Position numbers and translations under genes: made by a program. The notes under the pieces are model-generated. The model did not search any database. It was not told the DNA's origin and saw only the letters and a program-made list of their open reading frames with translations. 64,000 bases of DNA from positions 1 to 64,000 of the forward strand of contig NZ_UFQB01000003.1 in NCBI RefSeq assembly GCF_900496965.1, given 5' to 3'. This stretch comes from Achromobacter agilis. Its GTDB lineage: Bacteria; Pseudomonadota; Gammaproteobacteria; Burkholderiales; Burkholderiaceae_B. Shown here one piece after another: positions 17,749 through 25,164 of this stretch; the stretch's first letter is position 1, and every line of letters begins with the position of its first letter.

Positions 17749-18654
17749 ATGGCCACATCCAAACGCTCCTCCCGAACGCCGTCCGCCGCCGCCGATACGC
17801 AACGGGGCTCGCCGCAGGCCATGCTGTCGCGCATCCAGAGCCTGCTGCCTTCGATGGGGGCGGCGTCGCAGCGTATCGGCGAATTCGTCATACGCCATCC
17901 GGCCGACGTGGTTCATATGTCGGTCAGCGAGGTGGCGGAACGCACCCAGTGCAGCGAAGGCAGCGTGGTGGGTTTCTGCAAGCTGCTGGGCGCCACCGGC
18001 TTCCAGCAATTGAAGATCGCGCTGGCGCAGCAGATCGTGCAGCCGGTGCAGTACATCCACGAAGACCTGGCCGCCCAGGACTCGCCGGGGCAGGTCGTCA
18101 GCAAGATTTTCCACAGCAATATCCAGACCTTGCAGGAAACCGAATCGGTGCTGGATGTGGCGGCGCTGTCGGCGGCGGTGGACCTGATCCGCGGCGCCCG
18201 CCGGGTGGAAATCTACGGGATCGGCAGTTCAGCGGTCATCGCCCATGACGCGCACTACCGCATGCTGCGCATCGGGCTGCACGCAACGGCGGTCACGGAT
18301 TCCCACGTGCAGGCCATCAGCGCGTCGCTGACGGGGCCGGACGTCGCGGTGCTGACCATCTCGCACTCGGGCAGCACGCATGAAACGGTGCTGGCGACAC
18401 GGCTCGCCAAGGAGGCCGGCGCGCGCACGGTCTGCATTACCAATTTCGGCAAATCGCCGATCCAGGAATACGCGGACGTGGTGCTGCATACCATGTCGCG
18501 CGAGACCCGCTTCCGTACCGAGGCGATGACCAGCCGCCTTGCCCAACTGGCCATTATCGACACCTTGATCGCCTGCCTGGCACTGTCCGATTACGATAAA
18601 GCCGTCTCGACCCTGCGCAGCACCTTCGACGTGCTGTCGAACAAGCGCTATTGA
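17749..18654 (+). CDS. RpiR/MurR-family transcriptional regulator
   Basis: The 301-residue protein has an N-terminal helix-turn-helix (HTH_6, about 25-100; VSEVAERTQCSEGSVVGFCKLLG is the recognition region) and a SIS domain (about 125-265; GIGSSAVIAHDAHYRMLRIG and ISHSGSTHE are the sugar-phosphate loops). Such regulators respond to phosphosugars. ATG 17749 is preferred over an upstream TTG at 17713, although neither has a good ribosome site. It overlaps the end of the convergent HAD phosphatase gene by 7 bp. A perfect inverted repeat before phnD is a possible operator. Confidence 0.88.
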   Translation: MATSKRSSRTPSAAADTQRGSPQAMLSRIQSLLPSMGAASQRIGEFVIRHPADVVHMSVSEVAERTQCSEGSVVGFCKLLGATGFQQLKIALAQQIVQPVQYIHEDLAAQDSPGQVVSKIFHSNIQTLQETESVLDVAALSAAVDLIRGARRVEIYGIGSSAVIAHDAHYRMLRIGLHATAVTDSHVQAISASLTGPDVAVLTISHSGSTHETVLATRLAKEAGARTVCITNFGKSPIQEYADVVLHTMSRETRFRTEAMTSRLAQLAIIDTLIACLALSDYDKAVSTLRSTFDVLSNKRY

Positions 18655-19499
18655 TCCGCGGCGCCACCCGCGACGTCCGCGGGCAGCGCACGCCGGCGCG
18701 GTAGCGCGGCCTGGAGCAGGCGCGCCATGTCCGGCGCATCCGCGTAGGGCGATTCCCCGACCAGCAGATAAGCCATTCCCAGGCGCACCGCGCCCAGCGC
18801 GTCGGTGCGTGCGTTATCGCCGATGACGGTGACGTCTTCCGCCGGCAGCTCCAGGCGGCGCAATCCCTCTTCGAACAGCATGGCCGCCGGTTTGCCGAGG
18901 ATGCGCGGAGGACGGATCCCGGGCGCGCACGCCAGCACGGCCTGCAGCAGCGCGCCGGTTTCCGGCACCAGCGACCCCTGCGGGCCGGGATGGGTGAGGT
19001 CGCCATTGCTGACCATCAGGGCGGCGCCGCGCGCGAGCTGGTGGGCGATGGCCTGCAGGGTGGCATAGCTGAAGGCGACGTCGCGCGCCAGGAGCACGAT
19101 GTCTGCGTTGCGGGACACCAGCTCCAGACCCAGACTGGCCGCGCAGGTTCGCAGCGTATCGGATCCGCACAGCAGCAGCCTGGCGCGGGGATGGTTGCGG
19201 GCGATATGACGCAAGGCCTGTTCGCCCGCCAGCACCAGCGCATCGGCCCGGACGGGCAGGCCCAGGGCCTGCAGCCGCGGCGCCAGGCCGGCCGCCGTGT
19301 CCGTGGAGTTGTTGGAGACGACGACATAGCGCCCCGACCAGCGGGCCAGCAATTCCCGGGCGCCGGGAATCACTTCGTGGCCCCGCACCAGCGTGCCGTC
19401 CAGGTCCAGGATCAAGCCGCGCGAGCGCAGCGCCCAGGGCGGTTCGGCAGTCGGGATGTCCGGAGGGGAGAGGAGCGAGGCGCTGGCAATGCGGGTCAT
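18648..19499 (-). CDS. HAD-superfamily hydrolase, subfamily IIA (NagD-like)
   Basis: The 283-residue protein has HAD motif I DLDGTLVRG (about residue 31), motif II Ser in VVVSNNS, a IIA-type cap domain, a Lys in RILGKPA and motif IV GDNARTD. The IIA type includes NagD and p-nitrophenyl phosphatases that act on small phosphate esters in the cytoplasm. It lies head-to-head with phnD, 230 bp apart, and tail-to-tail with the RpiR gene, so it may belong to the same phosphorus-related locus. No ribosome site is visible before ATG 19499. Confidence 0.85.
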   Translation of the reverse strand: MTRIASASLLSPPDIPTAEPPWALRSRGLILDLDGTLVRGHEVIPGARELLARWSGRYVVVSNNSTDTAAGLAPRLQALGLPVRADALVLAGEQALRHIARNHPRARLLLCGSDTLRTCAASLGLELVSRNADIVLLARDVAFSYATLQAIAHQLARGAALMVSNGDLTHPGPQGSLVPETGALLQAVLACAPGIRPPRILGKPAAMLFEEGLRRLELPAEDVTVIGDNARTDALGAVRLGMAYLLVGESPYADAPDMARLLQAALPRRRALPADVAGGAADQ

Positions 19500-19595
19500 G
19501 GATGGGCGGCGGGGCGTCTAGGCGCGAGCAAGGGTTGAGATAGCGCAGGGCGGCCGGATCCGGCTGGCCCGGCGGCTGTGATTCTATCTGAATAA

Positions 19596-19621
19596 AATTC
19601 AAAAAATGATTTTTTTGAATT
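19596..19621. promoter_or_regulatory. Perfect 11-bp inverted repeat upstream of phnD
   Basis: Arms AATTCAAAAAA (19596-19606) and TTTTTTGAATT (19611-19621) flank TGAT. The TGAAT/ATTCA type arms with an AT-rich centre resemble RpiR-family operators. It lies between the divergent HAD and phnD genes, which makes it the best candidate target of the RpiR regulator at 17749. The spot is otherwise gene-free. Confidence 0.5.
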
Positions 19622-19627
19622 GAGTGT

Positions 19628-19645
19628 TTTTCATTTTCCTGTCAT
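19628..19645 (+). promoter_or_regulatory. Candidate Pho box upstream of phnD
   Basis: TTTTCAT (19628-19634), 4 bp and CTGTCAT (19639-19645) form a 7-4-7 arrangement like the PhoB consensus, whose repeats read CTGTCAT. The second half is perfect and the first matches 5 of 7. The location, 85 bp before phnD, suits phosphate-starvation control. Confidence 0.4.
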
Positions 19646-19729
19646 GTGCGGTGCCTAATCTGCGTTCCGGAATCAGGGCGGCTCTTGCGATGCCCCGATG
19701 GCAACTTCACCAAGACAAGGAACAACGAC

Positions 19730-20668
19730 ATGAAAACGCTCCGCTTGCGCGCTTCCGCTCTGGCGCTCATCACCCTGCTGGCCGCCGTGCCCCTCGCGCA
19801 GGCCCAGTCCCTGGCCGACGGGTCGGCGCAGCGCCCGCTGCGCGTGCTGCTGATTCCCGCCGATGGCGGCACGGAGTCGGGCACCAAGGCCGATTACGCG
19901 CCGATCTTCAACGCGATCACGCGCAGCACGGGCCTGCATTTCCAGCTGACGGTTGGCCAGTCCTACGGCGCCGTGGTCGAAGGCATGTGCAACCAGCTGG
20001 CCGAAGTGGCCTTCCTGGGGCCGGTCTCGTATGTGCAGGCGCATGACCGCCAGTGCGCGCAACTGCTGGCCGTGGGCGTGCAGAAAGGCGAGTCGGCCTA
20101 TTACGCCGCCATGTTCGCCAAGGCCGATTCCCCGATCAATTCGCTGGCCGACCTGAAGGGCCGGCGCGCCGCGTTCGGCGATGTCAACTCGGCCTCGAGC
20201 TTCACGTTCCAGGTGGCCTCGATGATCAAGGACGGCATGGATCCGGCCAAGGACCTGGCCGCGCTGCAGTTGACCGGCAGCCACGCCAGCAGCCTCGCGG
20301 CGCTGGTGCAGGGGCAGGTCGATGCGGCCGCGCTGTCGTTCGACTCGTTCGACAAGGCGGTGCGCCAGGGCGCCGTGGACCCGAAGACGGTCAAGGTGAT
20401 CTTCAAGAGCGAGCCGATCCCGTACCCGCCGCTGGCGATGAACACCAAGCTGCCCGAGCCGCTGAAGGCGACGCTGAAGCAGGCCTTCGCCACGGTGCAC
20501 CAGGCGCCTGGCGTGACGCCCGACATGGTGCGCGGCTACGGCGGCGCCAAGCTCGACCGCTTCGATACCGAATTCTCCGAGGCGCAATTCGCCGGGCCCG
20601 CTTCCAAGATGGCGCTGCTGACCGACGAGATCAAGGGCGAAATCCTCGACAAGGCGGCGCAGCGGTGA
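19730..20668 (+). CDS. phnD: Phosphonate-type ABC transporter substrate-binding protein
   Basis: Periplasmic receptor of a phosphonate/phosphite/phosphate-ester importer. The 312-residue precursor starts with a signal peptide (MKTLRLRASALALITLLAAV, cut near AQAQS). The mature part contains PhnD-family signatures, including SYGAVVEGMCNQLAEVAFLGP and the DSPINSLADLKGRRAAFGDVNSASS-type segment. AAGGAAC lies before ATG 19730. phnC and phnE follow in order and in overlap. The ligand may be a phosphonate, phosphite or phosphate ester; the sequence alone does not say. Confidence 0.88.
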   Translation: MKTLRLRASALALITLLAAVPLAQAQSLADGSAQRPLRVLLIPADGGTESGTKADYAPIFNAITRSTGLHFQLTVGQSYGAVVEGMCNQLAEVAFLGPVSYVQAHDRQCAQLLAVGVQKGESAYYAAMFAKADSPINSLADLKGRRAAFGDVNSASSFTFQVASMIKDGMDPAKDLAALQLTGSHASSLAALVQGQVDAAALSFDSFDKAVRQGAVDPKTVKVIFKSEPIPYPPLAMNTKLPEPLKATLKQAFATVHQAPGVTPDMVRGYGGAKLDRFDTEFSEAQFAGPASKMALLTDEIKGEILDKAAQR

Positions 20669-20691
20669 GCGCGGGCGCAAGGGAAACGGAC

Positions 20692-21531
20692 ATGCTGTGC
20701 TATGAATCCGTGGGCATGCGCTACGCCGACGGCACCACCGCCTTGAACTCGGTGTCGCTGCAGGTGCCTCGCGGCCAGTTCTGCGTGATCCTGGGCGCGT
20801 CGGGCGCGGGCAAATCGACCCTGCTACGGATGGCCAATGGGCTGACGGCGCCGACGCAGGGCGAGGTCTGGGTGGAAGGCACCCGGGTCCAGCCGTCGAC
20901 GCTGGCGGTGCTGCGGCCGCGCGTGGGCATGGTGCATCAGCACTTCAACCTGGTGTCGCGGGCCACGGTGGCCACCAATGTGCTGTCGGGCGCGCTGCCC
21001 GGCCTGCCGGCCTGGCGTGCCTATTTGATGCGCTTTCCCGCCGAACTGCGCGAACGCGCATGCCGCCTGGTGCGTGAAGTCGGCCTGCAGCCCGAGCACT
21101 TGCGCCGCCGCGTGAGCGAACTGTCGGGCGGACAGCAGCAGCGCGTGGGCATCGCCCGCGCGTTCATGCTGGCGCCCGCGCTGCTGTTGGCCGACGAACC
21201 GGTGGCCAGCCTGGATCCGCGCATCAGCCGCGACATCCTGGGGCTGCTGCGCGACCAGGCGCGCGAACGTGGCGCCACGGTGCTTTGCAGCCTGCACCAG
21301 GTCGACCTGGCGCGGGAGTTCGCCGACCGCATCGTCGCGCTGCGCCAGGGCGCGATGGTGTTCGACGGGCCGGCCAGCGCGTTCGACGAGGCCACGGCCC
21401 GCGCGCTGTACGAGGCGGGCGCGGCGGCCGCGCAACGGGAGAGCGGCGCGCTTGCGTCCGATGCGCCGGGCAGCCGCTGGGCGGCCGCGCCGGTCCGGAC
21501 GGCGCTGCTTTCCGCGGGAGGTGCGCGATGA
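20692..21531 (+). CDS. phnC: Phosphonate-type ABC transporter ATP-binding protein
   Basis: The 279-residue ATPase drives the PhnCDE importer. It has Walker A GASGAGKST (about residues 35-43), Q-loop region MVHQHFNLV, signature LSGGQQQR and Walker B LLLADEP with H-loop SLHQVDL. The C-terminal 30-40 residues are an Ala-rich extension. ATG 20692 has GGGAAAC upstream; an in-frame GTG at 20665 overlapping the phnD stop is an alternative start. It overlaps phnE by 4 bp (ATGA). Confidence 0.9.
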   Translation: MLCYESVGMRYADGTTALNSVSLQVPRGQFCVILGASGAGKSTLLRMANGLTAPTQGEVWVEGTRVQPSTLAVLRPRVGMVHQHFNLVSRATVATNVLSGALPGLPAWRAYLMRFPAELRERACRLVREVGLQPEHLRRRVSELSGGQQQRVGIARAFMLAPALLLADEPVASLDPRISRDILGLLRDQARERGATVLCSLHQVDLAREFADRIVALRQGAMVFDGPASAFDEATARALYEAGAAAAQRESGALASDAPGSRWAAAPVRTALLSAGGAR

Positions 21532-22532
21532 GCACGCAGGCCGGCAATGCCGCCTGGCGGCTGGATCCCCCCTATGGCGCCCGCGCGCTGCTGATTGTGA
21601 TCGCCGCGCTGATGCTGTTCCTGTACACCGGCCAACGGGTCGAAATGGGCCGCATGGCGGCCCTGACGCTGGATGGCGCGCTGGCCGCGGTGGGCCTCAA
21701 GGAGCGGTCCCAGGTTACGTCCGGCCTTGGCGCGCTGGCCGACAGCCTGTTTCCGCTCCAGGTGTCCTACCGCAGCGAAACGTCCCGGATCGAAGGCTTC
21801 GACCCGGACCGGCTGCCCTGGCTGGCGCGGATCGAAACGCTGCAGGTCTCGGAAAGCCGGCTGAACCCGCACACGCTGAAGATGGAAAACGAGGTGTCCA
21901 CGCAGACCTACCTGGTCGAGCCCCTGGGCTACTTGTGGCGGGTGGCGGTGAAGATGGTCGAAACCTTCGAGATCGCGATCTGGGCCACGCTCCTGGCGGT
22001 GCTGGGCAGCATGCCGCTGGCTTACTGCAGCGCGCGCAACTACGCGCCCAACCGCCTGTTGTACGTGGCGGCGCGGGCGGCGGTCAGCCTGTTCCGGGCG
22101 ATGCCGGAGCTGATCTGCGCGCTGTTCCTGGTGCTGGCCTACGGGTTCGGGCCCATCGCGGGCGTGCTGGCGCTGGCCATCCATTCGATGGGATTCCTGG
22201 GCAAGTTCTACGCCGAGGACATCGAGACGGCCGACAACAAGCCGCAGGAGGCGCTGGCCGCGATCGGCGCCAGCAAGCCTCGCGTGCTCGCCTACGCCGT
22301 GCTGCCCCAGGTGATGCCCAAGTTCACGGGCTACACGCTCTACATCCTGGACCGCAACGTGCGCATGGCCACCGTGGTGGGGCTGGTGGGCGCAGGCGGC
22401 ATCGGGCAGGAACTGAAGGGCCGTTACGACATGTACCAGTACGCCCACGTCGGGACGATTCTCGTCGTGATCTTCCTCACCGTGTTTTTGCTGGACCAGG
22501 TCGCCGCCCGGCTGCGGCGCCGCCTGAGCTGA
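21528..22532 (+). CDS. phnE: Phosphonate-type ABC transporter permease
   Basis: The 334-residue inner-membrane permease has an N-terminal helix (about 18-36), a periplasmic loop of about 100 residues, then the permease core of five or six helices from about residue 140. The EAA-type coupling loop reads QEALAAIGASKPRVLAYAVLP, the expected PhnE pattern. Translational coupling with phnC is shown by the ATGA overlap. A perfect hairpin follows 4 bp after the stop. Confidence 0.9.
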   Translation: MSTQAGNAAWRLDPPYGARALLIVIAALMLFLYTGQRVEMGRMAALTLDGALAAVGLKERSQVTSGLGALADSLFPLQVSYRSETSRIEGFDPDRLPWLARIETLQVSESRLNPHTLKMENEVSTQTYLVEPLGYLWRVAVKMVETFEIAIWATLLAVLGSMPLAYCSARNYAPNRLLYVAARAAVSLFRAMPELICALFLVLAYGFGPIAGVLALAIHSMGFLGKFYAEDIETADNKPQEALAAIGASKPRVLAYAVLPQVMPKFTGYTLYILDRNVRMATVVGLVGAGGIGQELKGRYDMYQYAHVGTILVVIFLTVFLLDQVAARLRRRLS

Positions 22533-22535
22533 ACC

Positions 22536-22567
22536 GGCGCGGCGTTCCCGGCCAGGAACGCCGCGCC
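22536..22567. terminator. Perfect hairpin after phnE
   Basis: A 13-bp perfect stem GGCGCGGCGTTCC / GGAACGCCGCGCC with a 6-nt loop. There is no T-tract, so it is not a textbook intrinsic terminator; Rho-assisted termination or mRNA 3' protection is likely. Confidence 0.5.
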
Positions 22568-22621
22568 CCGATTGCCTTTCTGCCGGCCAGACCCGGCAAC
22601 GTTCCCTGACCAGGAGTAGTC

Positions 22622-22792
22622 ATGACCCCGTACTTTGCACCGGGCCGCGCCCTTCTTGCGGCCATCGCCCTGAGCCTCACGCTTGCCGCCTGCGGCGGCG
22701 ACGACGATTCGGACGAAGGCACGACCCCGCCGCCCGAAATCGAAAACCCCGAAACGCCGCCGCCCGCGCCGCAGCTGCGCTGCGCGCCTTGA
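22622..22792 (+). CDS. Small lipoprotein (56 residues)
   Basis: A short gene with its own ribosome site (CCAGGAG, 7 bp before ATG). The product has a signal peptide ending in lipobox LAAC, followed by GGDDDSDEGTTPPPEIENPE and a Pro-rich tail. It would be a small membrane-anchored lipoprotein. It lies between the phn hairpin and the phospholipase gene, 25 bp before the latter, and is probably co-transcribed with it. Function unknown. Confidence 0.7.
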   Translation: MTPYFAPGRALLAAIALSLTLAACGGDDDSDEGTTPPPEIENPETPPPAPQLRCAP

Positions 22793-22817
22793 ACGCCCGT
22801 TCCGTCCAACCCAACGC

Positions 22818-25085
22818 ATGAGTAGCCCCATGACCAAGACCTTCATTTCGCGTTCCGCCGGCGAATCCCCCGCCTTGCCGGGTCGCCGGCAGTTTTTCCG
22901 CGCGTCGGCTCAGACGGCCGGCGTGCTGTCGGCGATGGCTTTGCTGCCTGCCTCCATCCAGCGCGCCCTGGCGATTCCCGCCGCGGTCGACAGCGGCACG
23001 ATCAAAGATATCAAGCACGTCGTGATCCTGATGCAGGAGAATCGTTCGTTCGACCACTACTTCGGCACCTTGCGCGGCGTGCGCGGCTTCGGCGACCGTT
23101 TCCCGATTCCGCAAGCCAGCGGCAAGCCGGTGTTTTTCCAGGCCGACCCCAACGGCGGCCAGGATATCCAGCCCTTCCGCCGCGACTCCAGGGTCAGCAA
23201 TGCGCTGATCGGATCGGGCACGCCCCATAATTTCCCCGACCAGCAAGCGGCGTGGAACCAGGGCAAGATGGACCGCTGGATTCAGTTCAAGAACCAGGCG
23301 ACGATGGGCTTCTTCATGCGCGAAGACATCCCCTACCAGTTCGCGCTGGCCGATGCCTTCACGCTCTGCGACGGCTACCACTGTTCCATTCTCACCGGCA
23401 CCGATCCGAACCGCATCGTGTTCTGGTCGGGCGCCAACGCCAATCCGGAGCTGCGCAAGCTGGGCATCAACTGCACGGATACCGACTCGGAACCGGTCAA
23501 CTCGCGCTGCTGGCCCAGCCCGTCCAACTGGGAAGCGGGCCGGGTGCAGCAGGTGGATGGGTCGGGACAGATCGACCCCGCGACCGGCGCCTACAACTAC
23601 AAGTACAAGAACAACGCCTTCAAGTGGGACACGCTGCCGGATCTGCTGGAACGCGCGGGCGTCAGCTGGCACATCTACCAGAACATGAACAACAACTGGA
23701 CGGGCGCCATGCACGGCTGCCTGGCCTTCAAGAGTTTCCGCGAAGCCCAGCCCGGTTCGCCGATCTATGAACACGGCCTGACGGGAGGCCCCGCGAAAGG
23801 CGACGGCGCGGTCAATTTCCTGGCCCAGCTCAAGCAGGACGTGGCCAACGGCACCTTGCCGCAAGTATCGTGGGTCCTGCCGACGCAGGACCTGGCCGAG
23901 CACCCGGGCAGCAGCGAAGGCGTGGCCGGCGCGGCCGACTTCATCGCCGACGTGCTGGACGCGTTGACGTCCAACCCGGAAGTCTGGAGCAAGACGGCGC
24001 TCTTCGTGACCTTTGACGAGAACGACGGCTTCTTCGACCATGTGGCGATGCCCGCCGTGCCATCGTATGACGCCAACGGCGTCCTGATGGGCAAATCCAC
24101 CGTGCCGCTGGACGGCGAGTATTTCGACGCCTCCGTGGGCAATTACCTGAAGGCCGAGGACACCATCAGCGGCAAGATCCGTCCGTGGGGCCTGAGTTCG
24201 CGCGTGCCGATGTACGTGGTGTCGCCGTGGAGCAAGGGCGGCTGGGTCAATTCGCAGGTGTTCGACCACACCTCGGTGGGCCGGTTCCTGGAGCAGCGCT
24301 TCGGCATTACGGTGGATGCGATCAGCCCGTGGCATCGCGCGGTCTGCGGTGACCTCACCTCCTGCTTCGACTTCGTCAGCCCGAACGACCCGACCGTTCC
24401 GAAGCTGCCGGACACGAGCAATTTCCCGGCGATCAATGCGGCGCAGAAGCTCCTGCCGACGACGCCGGTGACCCAGGCGCCCGCCATACCGCAGCCGCTG
24501 TTCCAGGAGACGGGCACGCGTCTTTCGCGCGCGCTGCCCTACGAACTGCATACCAGCGCCCGGGTCCGGCAGGACGGCGCGGTCGAACTGCTGTTCAGCA
24601 ATACGGGCGACGCGGGCGCCGTGTTCCACGTCTACGACAAGCGCCGCCTGGAACTGATTCCCCGGCGTTACACCGTTGAAGCGGGCAAGACGCTGTCCGA
24701 CGTCTGGGACGGCGGCGACTACGAGCTGTGGGTCTACAGCAGCAACGGTTTCGTGCGGACGTTCTCCGGCAACACGCAACGGGGCGCGGCGCTGGAAGTG
24801 CAGGTGTGCTACGAGCCCGCGGGCGGCGCGCTGTACGTGAAGCTGGCCAATCGCGGCACGGCCGCGCTGCAGGCTTCGCTGCAGGCCAATGCCTACCGCT
24901 CGGACGGCCCCTGGACCCTGGCAGTCGAACCGGGCGCGGTGGCCGAGCACCACTGGTCCATCGCGGATACCGGCAACTGGTACGACTTCACCGTTGCCGC
25001 CGAAGGCTTCGAGCGGCGCTTCGCCGGACGCATGGAGAACGGCCGTCCCGGGGTCAGCGACCCCGCCATGGCGCTTCATCTCTGA
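22818..25085 (+). CDS. Phosphocholine-specific phospholipase C, Tat-exported
   Basis: The 755-residue enzyme hydrolyses phosphatidylcholine or sphingomyelin headgroups outside the cytoplasm. It starts with a twin-arginine signal (GRRQFFRAS, Arg23-Arg24). The phosphoesterase domain (about 60-520) opens with the metal motif VVILMQENRSFDHYFG, and the two C-terminal PLC repeats (about 560-740) match the PF05506-type domain. ATG 22818 is preferred, with 22830 possible; the upstream open frame has no signal peptide. In Pseudomonas the family includes PlcH and PlcN. Position next to a phosphonate transporter suggests a phosphorus-scavenging role. Confidence 0.9.
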   Translation: MSSPMTKTFISRSAGESPALPGRRQFFRASAQTAGVLSAMALLPASIQRALAIPAAVDSGTIKDIKHVVILMQENRSFDHYFGTLRGVRGFGDRFPIPQASGKPVFFQADPNGGQDIQPFRRDSRVSNALIGSGTPHNFPDQQAAWNQGKMDRWIQFKNQATMGFFMREDIPYQFALADAFTLCDGYHCSILTGTDPNRIVFWSGANANPELRKLGINCTDTDSEPVNSRCWPSPSNWEAGRVQQVDGSGQIDPATGAYNYKYKNNAFKWDTLPDLLERAGVSWHIYQNMNNNWTGAMHGCLAFKSFREAQPGSPIYEHGLTGGPAKGDGAVNFLAQLKQDVANGTLPQVSWVLPTQDLAEHPGSSEGVAGAADFIADVLDALTSNPEVWSKTALFVTFDENDGFFDHVAMPAVPSYDANGVLMGKSTVPLDGEYFDASVGNYLKAEDTISGKIRPWGLSSRVPMYVVSPWSKGGWVNSQVFDHTSVGRFLEQRFGITVDAISPWHRAVCGDLTSCFDFVSPNDPTVPKLPDTSNFPAINAAQKLLPTTPVTQAPAIPQPLFQETGTRLSRALPYELHTSARVRQDGAVELLFSNTGDAGAVFHVYDKRRLELIPRRYTVEAGKTLSDVWDGGDYELWVYSSNGFVRTFSGNTQRGAALEVQVCYEPAGGALYVKLANRGTAALQASLQANAYRSDGPWTLAVEPGAVAEHHWSIADTGNWYDFTVAAEGFERRFAGRMENGRPGVSDPAMALHL

Positions 25086-25102
25086 CCGCCGCGGCATGAG
25101 CG

Positions 25103-25134
25103 GGCCGGGCGCGCATCGGGGTGCGCGCCCGGCC
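25103..25134. terminator. Perfect GC hairpin after the phospholipase gene
   Basis: A 13-bp perfect stem GGCCGGGCGCGCA / TGCGCGCCCGGCC with loop TCGGGG, without a T-tract. It separates the phospholipase from the downstream adhesin gene. Confidence 0.5.
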
Positions 25135-25164
25135 GATCCTGGACAATAAACGATCGACACTTTC

